Shown here piece after piece: positions 1 to 6,859 of a stretch of 13,966 nt of DNA (positions are counted from its first letter, which is position 1; each line of letters begins with the position of its first letter). The notes beneath the pieces were generated by a model. The model was not told the origin of the DNA. It did not search any database and saw only the letters and a list, made by a program, of their open reading frames with translations. The position numbers and the translations under genes are program-made. This DNA comes from Phycisphaerales bacterium (GTDB lineage Bacteria > Planctomycetota > Phycisphaerae > Tepidisphaerales > Tepidisphaeraceae). Where the stretch lies: the NCBI GenBank assembly GCA_028288775.1, contig JAQGHP010000663.1:1-13966 (forward strand), in the 5' to 3' direction.

Positions 1-1
1 G

Positions 2-214
2 CTCCGCAACCTGCTCGACGGCGGGGCAGGCGGCGACGGCGAACCCCCGCCTGACGCTCAGGTGAGGATCAAGGTCAACCCGCTGCGTCCCGACCGCGTC
101 GAGCCGCGGGTGGTGAAGCAGAGGCACTAGGGGTTTGCGACGATGTCCAAGCCCCGCGCCCAACTGCGCCAGCAGATCTTGAATCGCCGGCGGTCGGCGG
201 TCAAAGTCGCTTAA
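2..214 (+). pseudogene. IS4-type transposase, C-terminal end, interrupted by an in-frame TAG
   Basis: This is the tail of a transposase that enters from the left edge. Frame 2 reads 42 residues, including NPLRPDRVEPRVVKQRH, to a TAG at 128-130. The same frame then stays open for 27 more codons (GFATMSKPRAQLRQQILN and on) to a TAA at 212-214. From memory of the family, IS4-group DDE transposases end with a motif like R-x-EPR-x-VKRR-x-K, a few residues, then KPR. Here both halves of that motif are present and the stop falls where a lysine is expected, so one AAG-to-TAG change would explain it. I infer a decayed or truncated insertion sequence. The catalytic domain and left end lie outside the window. 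The codon after H could also be a genuine terminus if the protein tolerates loss of 27 residues. Confidence 0.7.
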
Positions 215-240
215 TGGCATTGGGTTGAAAACCCGTGCCA
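215..240. repeat. Imperfect hairpin at the transposase/folE junction
   Basis: The sequence forms TGGCA-TT-GGGTT, loop GAA, AACCC-G-TGCCA, a 10-bp stem with one small internal bulge. It begins directly after the transposase frame ends at 214 and lies 27 bases beyond the folE stop on the other strand. It could be part of the insertion-sequence right end, a bidirectional terminator for the two convergent genes, or an independent repeat. There is no T-tract on either side strong enough to call a classical terminator. Confidence 0.55.
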
Positions 241-267
241 CGATGGAGGCTTTTCAAGACCAGGAAA

Positions 268-936
268 TTAGAGGATGCGCTGCCCGGCGGTGCCATATAT
301 GAGCGAGAGGATTTCCGCCCGACTCGCGGGGTTTTCCTTGAAGATGCCGCGGAGCTCGCTGGTGACCATGACGCTGCCGTGTTTTTTTACGCCGCGGATC
401 GTCATGCAGGTGTGGACGGCTTCGATGACGCACGCGGCGCCGATCGGGTTGAGCTCTTCCATAATTGCGTCCGCGATTTGCGTCGTCAGTCTCTCCTGCA
501 CCTGCGGGCGGCGGGCGTACCCCTCGACCACCCGCGCCAGCTTGCTCAAACCCACGATCTTTCCGTCCGGCAAATACGCGACGTGAGCCCGTCCCGTGAA
601 CGGCAGCAGATGGTGCTCGCACAGCGAATGAAACTCGATGTCGCGCAGCAAAACGACTTCCTGATACGACTCGTGAAACACGGTCTTCAGGTATTCGCGC
701 GGGTCGATTTTCAGTCCCGCCATCAGCTCGCGGTAGGCCCGCGCGACGCGGTTGGGGGTCTTGAGGAGGCCTTCGCGGTCGGGGTCTTCGCCGATGCTGA
801 TGAGGATCTCGCGGACGGCTTTTTCGATACGGGGAATGTCCACGTCCGCCGGGGGCATGAACTCGGGGCGCGGGTCGCTGGCGTCGTCATCGTCGCCCTC
901 GAAACCGCGGTGGATGTTTCCGTGCATGTTTGCCAT
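268..936 (-). CDS. folE: GTP cyclohydrolase I (FolE), 222 aa
   Basis: It converts GTP to 7,8-dihydroneopterin triphosphate, the first step of tetrahydrofolate (and pterin) synthesis, in the cytoplasm as a homodecamer. The core family signature is clear: SLCEHHLLPF at about residues 104-113 and EAVHTCMTIRGVKKHG at about 172-187. By alignment with the E. coli enzyme, Cys106, His109 and Cys177 should bind zinc and His108 and His175 should be catalytic. The length equals that of the E. coli protein. I chose the ATG at 934-936 because a GGAG lies 8 bases upstream; a longer reading to 996 would add 20 residues unlike the family. The acidic stretch near residues 14-18 (EGDDDD) is a lineage-specific N-terminal extension. 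The gene is transcribed away from the DUF1963-like gene and toward the transposase remnant. Confidence 0.97.
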   Translation of the reverse strand: MANMHGNIHRGFEGDDDDASDPRPEFMPPADVDIPRIEKAVREILISIGEDPDREGLLKTPNRVARAYRELMAGLKIDPREYLKTVFHESYQEVVLLRDIEFHSLCEHHLLPFTGRAHVAYLPDGKIVGLSKLARVVEGYARRPQVQERLTTQIADAIMEELNPIGAACVIEAVHTCMTIRGVKKHGSVMVTSELRGIFKENPASRAEILSLIYGTAGQRIL

Positions 937-1016
937 GGATGTTGCTCCGCCGGGGAATGGGATGCCTGCCTGTGCCTGTTTGCCTGCTCCAACCAACCGC
1001 CCGTGCAGTCGAGGCG

Positions 1017-1045
1017 ATTATAGGCGCGCGCGGAATAATTTGTGA
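1017..1045 (-). promoter_or_regulatory. Probable folE promoter
   Basis: On the minus strand a perfect TATAAT occupies 1022-1017. The upstream hexamer at 17-18 bases spacing (TCACAA or ATCACA) matches the -35 consensus poorly. Transcription would start near 1010, giving a leader of about 75 bases before the folE ATG. The leader contains a run of AGGCA-like units (about 961-990) but no recognisable riboswitch. Confidence 0.5.
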
Positions 1046-1881
1046 TGACCGCGCACAAGAATGCCATCGGCGAATTGCGGTCCGGGACCCCAGCGACGAT
1101 CATCCGCCCCATGCCGCAAGGCCCCGGAAGCTCGCGCAAGATGATGATCGGCATGCCCCGTCGAGTTCAGTCACCGGTTCGAAGCCCGGTCAGCAAGGTC
1201 GGCGGCGAACCGGTCGGTCTACCCGCCGCTCGCTGGCCCACGTGCAGGCAATGCGGCAGGGCGATGGACTTTCTCTTTCAGCTTGACCTGCGCGAACCGC
1301 AGCATCTGAGCCGCGGCTATCGCATGGCGTATGCGTTCATGTGCCGCGGCTACACGGATGAACTGAACGGTATTCAGTGTCAGACGTGGGTTTCGGAGAA
1401 GGGCGCGAATCGAATCGAATTGGTGGAACGTCCGGACGCAATCGTCGCCGCGTGTCCGCCCGCGGCACGATGCTGGCCGGAATTTGAACTGCAATTTTTC
1501 GAGGCGGACCGCCGGCCGAAGGCCAGACCCATCCCGCTGTTGCGGATTCGCAAAGCCGCGATGAAACGGACTCGGGGCGACGAGCCGATCGTGGCGAGCA
1601 TTTCCGACAAGCAGTATGCCCGCGCCAATCCGCCGCCGGAAATGGTGCGTCTTGGCGGAACGCCCAATTGGGTTCAAGATGATGAAACGCCGTCATGTCC
1701 GCGTTGCGGCGGCCCGATGCGCTTTGTCGCGCAGGTCGGCGCGATGGTGGAGAAGCAGCCGTTCGAGCGCGCCGTCGAATCGGTAAGTCTCCCCTTTGGG
1801 AGCGAGGGCGAGGCTTACATTTTTCTTTGCGAACGCGAATGCGCGCCCAATTCGACATACTTCATGTGGCAAACCACGTGA
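1042..1881 (+). CDS. Duplicated zinc-ribbon protein, DUF1963/PDCD2-like
   Basis: This is a probable cytoplasmic metal-binding protein of unknown function. Two tandem modules are visible. The first runs KVGGEP...W-x-TCRQCGRAMDFLFQLDL (about residues 52-83), then AYAFMC...QCQTW (96-115). The second runs RLGGTPNWVQ...SCPRCGGPMRFVAQVG (203-233), then AYIFLCERE (258-266). Each holds a C-x2-CG pair plus one or two later cysteines (C68, C71, C101, C113; C219, C222, C263, C267), so each could bind one zinc. The repeated [KR]-[VL]-GG-x-P...C-x2-C...Q pattern resembles the YwqG (DUF1963) and PDCD2 families, from memory. The start is uncertain. The longest reading begins GTG-ATG at 1042/1045, but ATGs at 1111 and 1141 are possible, and the 1141 codon has GGAAG about 10 bases upstream. 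The first 50 residues look unstructured. It is divergent from folE. Confidence 0.75.
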   Translation: MMTAHKNAIGELRSGTPATIIRPMPQGPGSSRKMMIGMPRRVQSPVRSPVSKVGGEPVGLPAARWPTCRQCGRAMDFLFQLDLREPQHLSRGYRMAYAFMCRGYTDELNGIQCQTWVSEKGANRIELVERPDAIVAACPPAARCWPEFELQFFEADRRPKARPIPLLRIRKAAMKRTRGDEPIVASISDKQYARANPPPEMVRLGGTPNWVQDDETPSCPRCGGPMRFVAQVGAMVEKQPFERAVESVSLPFGSEGEAYIFLCERECAPNSTYFMWQTT

Positions 1882-1900
1882 GAGATCGCGTCGATAACTA

Positions 1901-3148
1901 TCACGCCTGCGGCGACGGCAGGGTCGCGGGGGCCGTGGTCGGCGGGGGCGGGGGTGGGAGCAGTTGCTTGCGGATTTCGTCAACCGCGCGGGCGGCGGGT
2001 TCTCCCGTTTGGGTGGGGTCGAACGGGATCGGGTGGCCCAGGCGCTTTTCGATGTCGCCGCGGGCGGCGGCACGCACGGCGGGGTCTTCGAATTCCAGGG
2101 AGTCGGCGAGAAAGCCGGCGTCTCGCCGCGCAACCAGTGGATCGGGAAAGCTGCGGCGACTGTACGCCGCGACGAATCGCCGCAGGCGGTTCTTTTGCTC
2201 TTCGGACAGGCCGCTCGGATCGAGCCGCATCGCGGCCAATACCCCCGGCGCGCCCAGCTCCGTCAGCCGGGCGCTGGCGGCGGCGCGCTCGGGAGGGTTG
2301 TCGGAATCGAGATCGGGAAGCAGCGCCTCGATCTGCAGCGTCACCTTCGTGTCCGCGGGGACCTCCGTGAAAACAGCGTAGACGTCGGCGGCGCCAGGAG
2401 TCAGGAACGACACGGCGGTGAATTTCTCGATCAGCGGCAACGCGTACTGCCGAAACTCCGCCGGGTGCTCCGCTCGCAGTAGCGGCAACGACGCCGCCCG
2501 CGCCGTCAACAAGTTGAGCGGCGGCTGGCCCCACTGCGTGAACTCATTCACGATGAGCGTAACCGTGCCGCCGGTTTGGGAGAGGCTGATCGCATCGAAG
2601 ATCGACTGCGAGGAAAGCGTCAACGCCTGCGCGCTCACCGCGAGGCGCGAAGTCCACGCCTCCTCATCTTTGGCGTCCAAGTCGAAGCGGTTGATGTAGG
2701 TCATGCGCGCGGGATTGATTAGGCCGACAGGTCCGCCGAACACGGGCGGGCGCGGGCGCATGTACGTCCAGGTCGCATCGCTGCCCTCGACCGCGACGCG
2801 GACCATGGTAGCAGGGTTCAAGTCCGCAACCTGAGCGGCGAGCAGGTCGCCGGACATTTTCAGATGGACAAGCGCGTCGGGCTTGAGCGTGGCCGCGGGG
2901 GCGAGAGAGGGCCAATGGTCGCGCGCCCGGCTGCGCTGCTGGCGTTGGAACTGGACCCATTTCGGGTCGGCGTTTTTGTGTCGCTCGGCGGCCTGTGCCT
3001 CGGGCGATAGATCCGAGGGCTGCGTGGTCGCCGGCTGCTCCGCATCCGCAGGCTGCGTGGTGGGAGCGGCCGGGAGAACGCGCGTGGTGCCGAGCATTCC
3101 CGCCAGAATGCAAAGTGCTCCGCGAGATGTGATTCGATTGACGCCCAC
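1901..3148 (-). CDS. Secreted TTQP-rich protein of unknown function, 415 aa
   Basis: I do not recognise a named family. The N-terminus looks like a signal peptide (basic MGVNRITSR, hydrophobic ALCILAGMLG, then LPAAP). It is followed by a low-complexity linker with two TTQP motifs (about residues 30-46) of the kind common in Planctomycetota exported proteins. The middle (about 85-290) looks globular, with VHLKMSGDLLAAQVADL and a lipid- or protein-binding-like beta pattern. Residues about 300-390 are helical with HEAT-like units (RAAASARLTELGAPGVLAA, VRAAARGDIEKRLG). The tail is a six-proline run plus TTAPATLPSPQ. The GTG start at 3148 is supported by AGGAG four bases upstream. The stop is only 19 bases from that of the convergent gene at 1042-1881. 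Confidence 0.85.
   Translation of the reverse strand: MGVNRITSRGALCILAGMLGTTRVLPAAPTTQPADAEQPATTQPSDLSPEAQAAERHKNADPKWVQFQRQQRSRARDHWPSLAPAATLKPDALVHLKMSGDLLAAQVADLNPATMVRVAVEGSDATWTYMRPRPPVFGGPVGLINPARMTYINRFDLDAKDEEAWTSRLAVSAQALTLSSQSIFDAISLSQTGGTVTLIVNEFTQWGQPPLNLLTARAASLPLLRAEHPAEFRQYALPLIEKFTAVSFLTPGAADVYAVFTEVPADTKVTLQIEALLPDLDSDNPPERAAASARLTELGAPGVLAAMRLDPSGLSEEQKNRLRRFVAAYSRRSFPDPLVARRDAGFLADSLEFEDPAVRAAARGDIEKRLGHPIPFDPTQTGEPAARAVDEIRKQLLPPPPPPTTAPATLPSPQA
1928..1958 (+). other. Potential G-quadruplex tract
   Basis: The plus strand has G-runs at 1928-1932, 1944-1948, 1950-1954 and 1956-1958 with loops of 11, 1 and 1 bases. It encodes the proline run of the minus-strand secreted protein, so proline coding alone may explain it. 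Formation of a quadruplex is an inference from base pattern only. Confidence 0.35.
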
Positions 3149-3184
3149 GGATCTCCTGTTGCCCCGGGACGGAACGGGAGTCGC

Positions 3185-3214
3185 ACTATACCGAAATTCG
3201 TCGGCGATTTGCAG
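3185..3214 (-). promoter_or_regulatory. Probable promoter of the secreted TTQP protein
   Basis: The minus strand reads TATAGT at 3190-3185 (five of six consensus bases). A partial -35 (CTGCAA, three of six) lies about 18 bases upstream. Predicted transcription starts near 3178, leaving a leader of about 30 bases that carries the AGGAG ribosome site. Confidence 0.5.
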
Positions 3215-3270
3215 TCCCGTAGTAGCGGAAGAAGCATGAAATCAATGTGTCCAAATAGGACGGTTGGAGC

Positions 3271-3333
3271 AACCGCCAAGGCGCCAAGACGCCAAGGAGG
3301 AAAATTCCTTGGCGTCGTGGCGCCTTGGCGGTT
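3271..3333. repeat. 63-bp near-perfect palindrome built from CGCCAAGG words
   Basis: The left arm (3271-3298) starts AACCGCCAAGGCGCC and ends ACGCCAAGGA. The right arm (3306-3333) is its reverse complement with one mismatch in 28 bases. The loop is 7 bases (GGAAAAT). Each arm is itself three tandem CGCCAAG[GA] words. It sits between the 3' end of the glycosyltransferase gene (stop at 3390) and the promoter of the next minus-strand gene, so a transcript would form a very stable hairpin there. It may act as a terminator or mRNA 3'-end stabiliser. From memory, similar CCAAGG-word palindromes occur in spacers of many environmental bacterial genomes; I cannot confirm copy number here. Confidence 0.85.
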
Positions 3334-3389
3334 CATTCTTCCGCTTTGAGGTCTCAGGGGCGCGGCACTCTCTGGGTGAATGGTGTGGA

Positions 3390-5221
3390 TCACCGAACAG
3401 GCGGCTTGTTGCCCGCGGCGAGGTCGCGGGCTCGGCCGAGCTCGGTCAGGGAGGGAGTTGCGGCGGGGTCGAAGCGGTAGAACATGCGATCGGGCTGGGT
3501 CCGGGCGTAGTAGGCGAAGATTTCGCGATTGCGGGCGTCGCCCAAGTCGTGGGCGCGGATGATGGGGGCGTCGTCGGGCCAGGCGGTCGAAGTGTTGTAG
3601 ACCGGCTCTTCGAAGAAGAGACCGCCGGGGTAATAGACGAAGAGCACGACGGCGGGCGTCGTCACATTCGTGTCCAGGCTGTAACGCAGTGTACGAAGCA
3701 GTTTGGAGACGAAAGGTTCGTCAGAAATGGCGGTTTGCGGGGTAGACACGAAACGATTGATTTCCCAGAACGACGTCACCGACAACATGAGCAGCGCCAG
3801 TGCGAACGCCGCCAAAATTTGTCGCTGCGCCCGCGGCCAGGGTCCAGCCGCCCAATAAGATGCTGAAGATAACGACGGGAATGACCAGAAGCGGATAGTG
3901 CTCGAGGAAGATCGGATTGAAGCAGTAAATCGCCACGAATAGCGGGAGTGTCGCCAGCAGCACGCCGCGCCGGCGATCGCGGAGGCCCAGCAGCGCGATC
4001 GGAATGAAGGCAATGAGTACCCGGCATTGCGTGGTCGTGTCCGCCATCATCGGCAGCCAGTGCCGCACCCAGAGCTCCGGCACGTGCGCGGGCGTGTGGG
4101 CGGCGAGGTAGGGGCACCAGTGGTCGTACGATTCGCGCTTTTGCGGGAGCGTGGAGACGGGCTGTGCGGAGGGATCGTAGCGGTGAAAACCGAACGACGA
4201 ATTGGGCTGATCGCGATCGAGATAGTAGCCGTAAGGCGAGCGGAACGGGTGCCCGGTGACTCCCATTTCGAAGACGACCTGCAAGACCAGGAACGGCGTA
4301 GCCTCCGCGAGCAGCAGGGCAGGGACGGCCGGCCAGCGGCGGGGGCGGCGCTTGAGCAATTCCCATGCGATCGCAACGCCCACCGGCACGGCGTACACCA
4401 GGGCATCGGCGGGCCGGGTAATGGCCGCCCACCCCGCGGCCACGCCCATCAGCAGCGCCCAGCGGAGCCGCTGGTCTTCGCGCCAACGCAGCCACGCCCA
4501 GACCAGGATCAACCCGAACAGCAGCACGGGCACGTGGCTGGTCAGCAGAATGGAGTATGTGCGAAACCAATTCAGCGACACCAGCACGAACGCGGCGAGC
4601 ACGCCTGCCGCCCAATTCCGTCACGATGAGATAGAGCATTGACGCGACTGCGCCGGCCACCATCGTGGGCATGAGGTAAGTGGGCCAATCGAGCCAGATC
4701 GTTGGCACGTAGAGGAGCGCAGCCCCCGGGAAATAGAGCGAGCAGTAGACCGGCCGAACCAGGATGTAAAACGAATCGAAGAAATCGAGAATCGCAAGCG
4801 GCGGCATCCACAATCGGCCGCGGGCGAGCATCTGCATGCCGATGAGGTAGCTGCAATCGTCGTTGGTCTTGGGAAAAAGATCGCGGCCCTGGCCGAACGC
4901 GGTGAAGATCAAATACGACGTGGCGGCGACCCCGATGATCAATGCCGTCCACTGCCTCGCGCGTGCGGTCGGACGGCGAAAGCGGTCGAAAGCGCGGGCG
5001 ATGCCATTGGCCACGGGAGGGATGCACCCGATGCCCGCAGCGCAAGCGATCAGTCCCCACCGCACGGGGCCGATGCCGTGGCCGTTGCCGATCGCGAGCC
5101 ACAGAAGCAACCCCACCGCCGCGAGCAGAAGGACCGTGACCTGAAAACGCCCATCGCGCGCGGGAAGCGCCGGTGCTGACTTAACTGAACGGGGCGGCTT
5201 GTGCCTTGCGCGTTTGGGCAT
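3390..5221 (-). pseudogene. Polytopic PMT/ArnT-like (GT39-type) glycosyltransferase with two frameshifts
   Basis: The product would be an integral membrane glycosyltransferase of about 610 residues that moves sugar from a polyprenyl-phosphate carrier. The reading frame changes twice. Frame A runs 5221 to about 4610 and holds the start, two hydrophobic segments, the family-like Asp pair in KTNDDCSYLIG (Asp121-Asp122) and YFPGAALLYVP. Frame B runs about 4609 to 3835 (LAAFVLVSLNWFRTY..., several membrane spans, FLEHYPLLVIPVVIF). Frame C runs about 3830 to 3390 (LAAFALALLMLSV... and a soluble tail ending NKPPVR). Each junction fits one extra base (or two missing); the second lies in a GGG run at 3830-3832. 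Conserved-looking sequence continues across both breaks, so either the gene decayed recently or the assembly has two indel errors. Simple gene callers would give two or three fragments. The acceptor sugar substrate is unknown. The ATG at 5221 lacks a good ribosome site. Confidence 0.8.
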
Positions 5222-5236
5222 GGTCTGGCCCGGGTG

Positions 5237-5265
5237 AAGCTAGAGGCGCGGGCGCAGCGTGTCAA
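5237..5265 (-). promoter_or_regulatory. Candidate promoter of the glycosyltransferase gene
   Basis: On the minus strand a perfect TTGACA (5265-5260) is followed, after 17 bases, by TAGCTT (5242-5237; three of six). Transcription would begin near 5230, only about 9 bases before the ATG at 5221. That fits the lack of a ribosome site and suggests a very short leader, or that the hexamer match is chance. Confidence 0.35.
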
Positions 5266-5401
5266 ACCGCACGCGGCCCGCCGCGGGCGTGAGATGCATG
5301 ACATTATCGGCCGGAGTTTGTTCGAGCCTCATGGCCATGAGTCGCCAAGTGTCGAAAGGCCTTTGAATCGTGCGGAATCAATTCGCCCCGCGCAAAAGGC
5401 G

Positions 5402-5410
5402 TGATATACT
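5402..5410 (+). promoter_or_regulatory. Extended -10 promoter candidate for the PEP-CTERM-like gene
   Basis: TGATATACT contains an extended -10 (TG-n-TATACT, with TATACT five of six). No convincing -35 is present, as is common for extended -10 promoters. The leader would be about 80 bases. The rest of 5222-5498 shows no gene. Confidence 0.45.
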
Positions 5411-5498
5411 GGAGGGCACCTATCTCAGTGGGATGAAGCAGCCGCGGACGCGGGGCCGATGGCCCAAACCGCGGCGACTACGGAAGGAATGGAGTTCT

Positions 5499-6125
5499 AT
5501 GTCGTGCCGTCGTGCGGCCTTCGTACTGGCCGTTTGCGCCGGAGGACTTTTTGCGGGGATCGTGCCCGCCGCATCGGGCGGGCTCACGATCATTTCCCAG
5601 TCCGCAACCGCGGACGCCCGCGATCAGAAAGTTATTTTCGAGCTCACGTTCAACCATCCGCCGGACTTTACCACTGTCGATTCGCGGGGCCGCGCCCAGG
5701 ACGCATTCCAATACGAAATCGACCCCAATTCCTTAGACATCAACCAGTCTTCGTTCCTGAACATCCGCTCCGTCATCCGCGGCAGCGAGATCGGCAACGG
5801 GAACGTGCTCCCCATTCGCGACGGCTTTCAGTCCGGCGTAGACCCCAACCCCGCCGCCGGCGGCTGGGGGCCGGTGCGCGGGACCGTTCCATTCACCCTG
5901 ACCGGAAGCCGGCTCACCTTCGCGCCGACTTTTAGCGACCTCGACGCCCGCGACGGCGCCTTCGCCTACCGCGTCTTCACCACGAACTACGGCGCGACCG
6001 CGAGCGAAGCGAGCGGTCGGTCGATCTCGCTACCCCCGGCCATGCAGGCCGGCGTCGCGATGCTGTCCTTGATCGCCGCCACGGCGATCTTCCACCGCCG
6101 CCACCGCCGCAAATCACGCGCGTAG
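5499..6125 (+). CDS. Secreted protein with PEP-CTERM-like sorting tail, 208 aa
   Basis: This is an exported protein of unknown function. The signal peptide is MSCRRAAFVLAVCAGGLFAG...PAAS, with likely cleavage near residue 26. The mature part (about 28-175) is beta-rich and polar, with aromatic and glycine spacing typical of small extracellular beta-sandwich proteins; I recognise no enzyme motif. The tail at 177-208 has SLPPAMQAG, a hydrophobic stretch (VAMLSLIAATAIF) and an HRRHRRK basic cluster. That tripartite layout is what exosortase-type (PEP-CTERM family) substrates show, here with an LPP variant instead of PEP. I chose the ATG at 5499 because GGAG at 5491-5494 precedes it and the signal peptide starts there; an in-frame extension to 5370 would bury the signal. 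The stop overlaps the convergent zinc-ribbon gene by 12 bases. Confidence 0.8.
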   Translation: MSCRRAAFVLAVCAGGLFAGIVPAASGGLTIISQSATADARDQKVIFELTFNHPPDFTTVDSRGRAQDAFQYEIDPNSLDINQSSFLNIRSVIRGSEIGNGNVLPIRDGFQSGVDPNPAAGGWGPVRGTVPFTLTGSRLTFAPTFSDLDARDGAFAYRVFTTNYGATASEASGRSISLPPAMQAGVAMLSLIAATAIFHRRHRRKSRA

Positions 6126-6695
6126 CATTCCGCACGGCGAGCCGCATTCCGGGCACGCGCCCGACGTGTTGCCTCGTAAAGAGTAACCGCAGTAAATGCA
6201 GCCATTTTCCGCCCGGAGCCGCGCCGTGCGTTGCTTACGCCTCCAAATGACCCATCCCACCGGCGGCAATCCCACGATCGCCGCGGGAAGCCACCAGGGC
6301 ACGACAATGATCCGCTTGAACGCGTACTGGTCCGTCCCCGCGGCATAGCCGAAGCCCAAATGCTCCCAGGCCGTCGCCAGTTGGGATTGCCCCGGATGCG
6401 TATCGCTCGGTTCCTGCGCCCTGTGCCCCCGATCCGCGATGATATGAAACGGCGCGCCCGGCTTGACCTTCTGGAAGTACATCTCGAATTTGCCATTGGA
6501 AAGCACGACGGCGTGAACGTCGTCCTTCAAATTCCACCACGCGCTGTCGGCGATCCGGTAACTGCGGATCGCCAGGATCGTCATCGCAATCGCCGGGAGC
6601 GCACTCAGAATGAGCGGAAAGGTGAGCCAGCGGTATTTCATATCGCGGTTAGACGCGCCCGGCGGCCGGGAGTTCGTTGTGTCGATTTTCCCCAT
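6114..6695 (-). CDS. Membrane protein with C-terminal CxxCGY...CPECG zinc ribbon, 193 aa
   Basis: This belongs to a protein group expanded in Planctomycetota, with no assigned function. It has a membrane segment at about residues 22-44, a polar domain at 48-125 that is predicted to face outward, a second membrane segment at about 131-151, a basic stop-transfer patch (WRRKQR), then a cytoplasmic ribbon with Cys166, Cys169, Cys181 and Cys184 in a CIYCGYSLRGN...CPECG pattern that should bind zinc. The start is uncertain: ATG at 6695, or the ATG at 6641 which begins MKYRWLTFPL right before the first membrane segment. Neither has a clear ribosome site. It ends inside the last codons of the PEP-CTERM-like gene. 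Confidence 0.8.
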   Translation of the reverse strand: MGKIDTTNSRPPGASNRDMKYRWLTFPLILSALPAIAMTILAIRSYRIADSAWWNLKDDVHAVVLSNGKFEMYFQKVKPGAPFHIIADRGHRAQEPSDTHPGQSQLATAWEHLGFGYAAGTDQYAFKRIIVVPWWLPAAIVGLPPVGWVIWRRKQRTARLRAENGCIYCGYSLRGNTSGACPECGSPCGMLRA

Positions 6696-6818
6696 TTAAA
6701 GGAAGTAATCCGCCCGCACATTGAAGCGCCACCAAAGACGCGTAGTCCAGGGGGAAATCCGCGATAGATGTTTTGCGACTGATCTTTCGCATACGGTTCG
6801 GTCACCGGGTAAGGAATG

Positions 6819-6838
6819 AAAAGGGGGGCGTCTGCCCC
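6819..6838 (-). terminator. Candidate intrinsic terminator after the ankyrin gene
   Basis: Reading the minus strand, GGGGC, loop AGAC, GCCCC is followed by CC and TTTT. It starts 21 bases past the ankyrin-gene stop. The stem is short and the T-run weak, so this is a moderate call. The remaining bases to 6695 show nothing I can identify. Confidence 0.4.
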
Positions 6839-6859
6839 GCGGACGTTACGTGTAGACCA

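Noticed and set aside
937..1016. Tetrahydrofolate-type riboswitch in the folE leader
   Set aside because: The leader lacks the conserved core and pairing I would expect; it shows only AGGCA-like repeated units.
235..1023. Long open frame antisense to folE
   Set aside because: Shadow of the strongly supported folE; GC-rich codon bias keeps the opposite strand open and its translation is low-complexity with no family-like motif.
3830..4612. Programmed ribosomal frameshifting in the glycosyltransferase gene
   Set aside because: No slippery heptamer or downstream pseudoknot is evident, and two events in one membrane-protein gene would be without precedent that I know.
5370..5498. Upstream start of the PEP-CTERM-like protein
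   Set aside because: It would bury the signal peptide and start before the candidate promoter at 5402-5410; the ATG at 5499 has a ribosome site.
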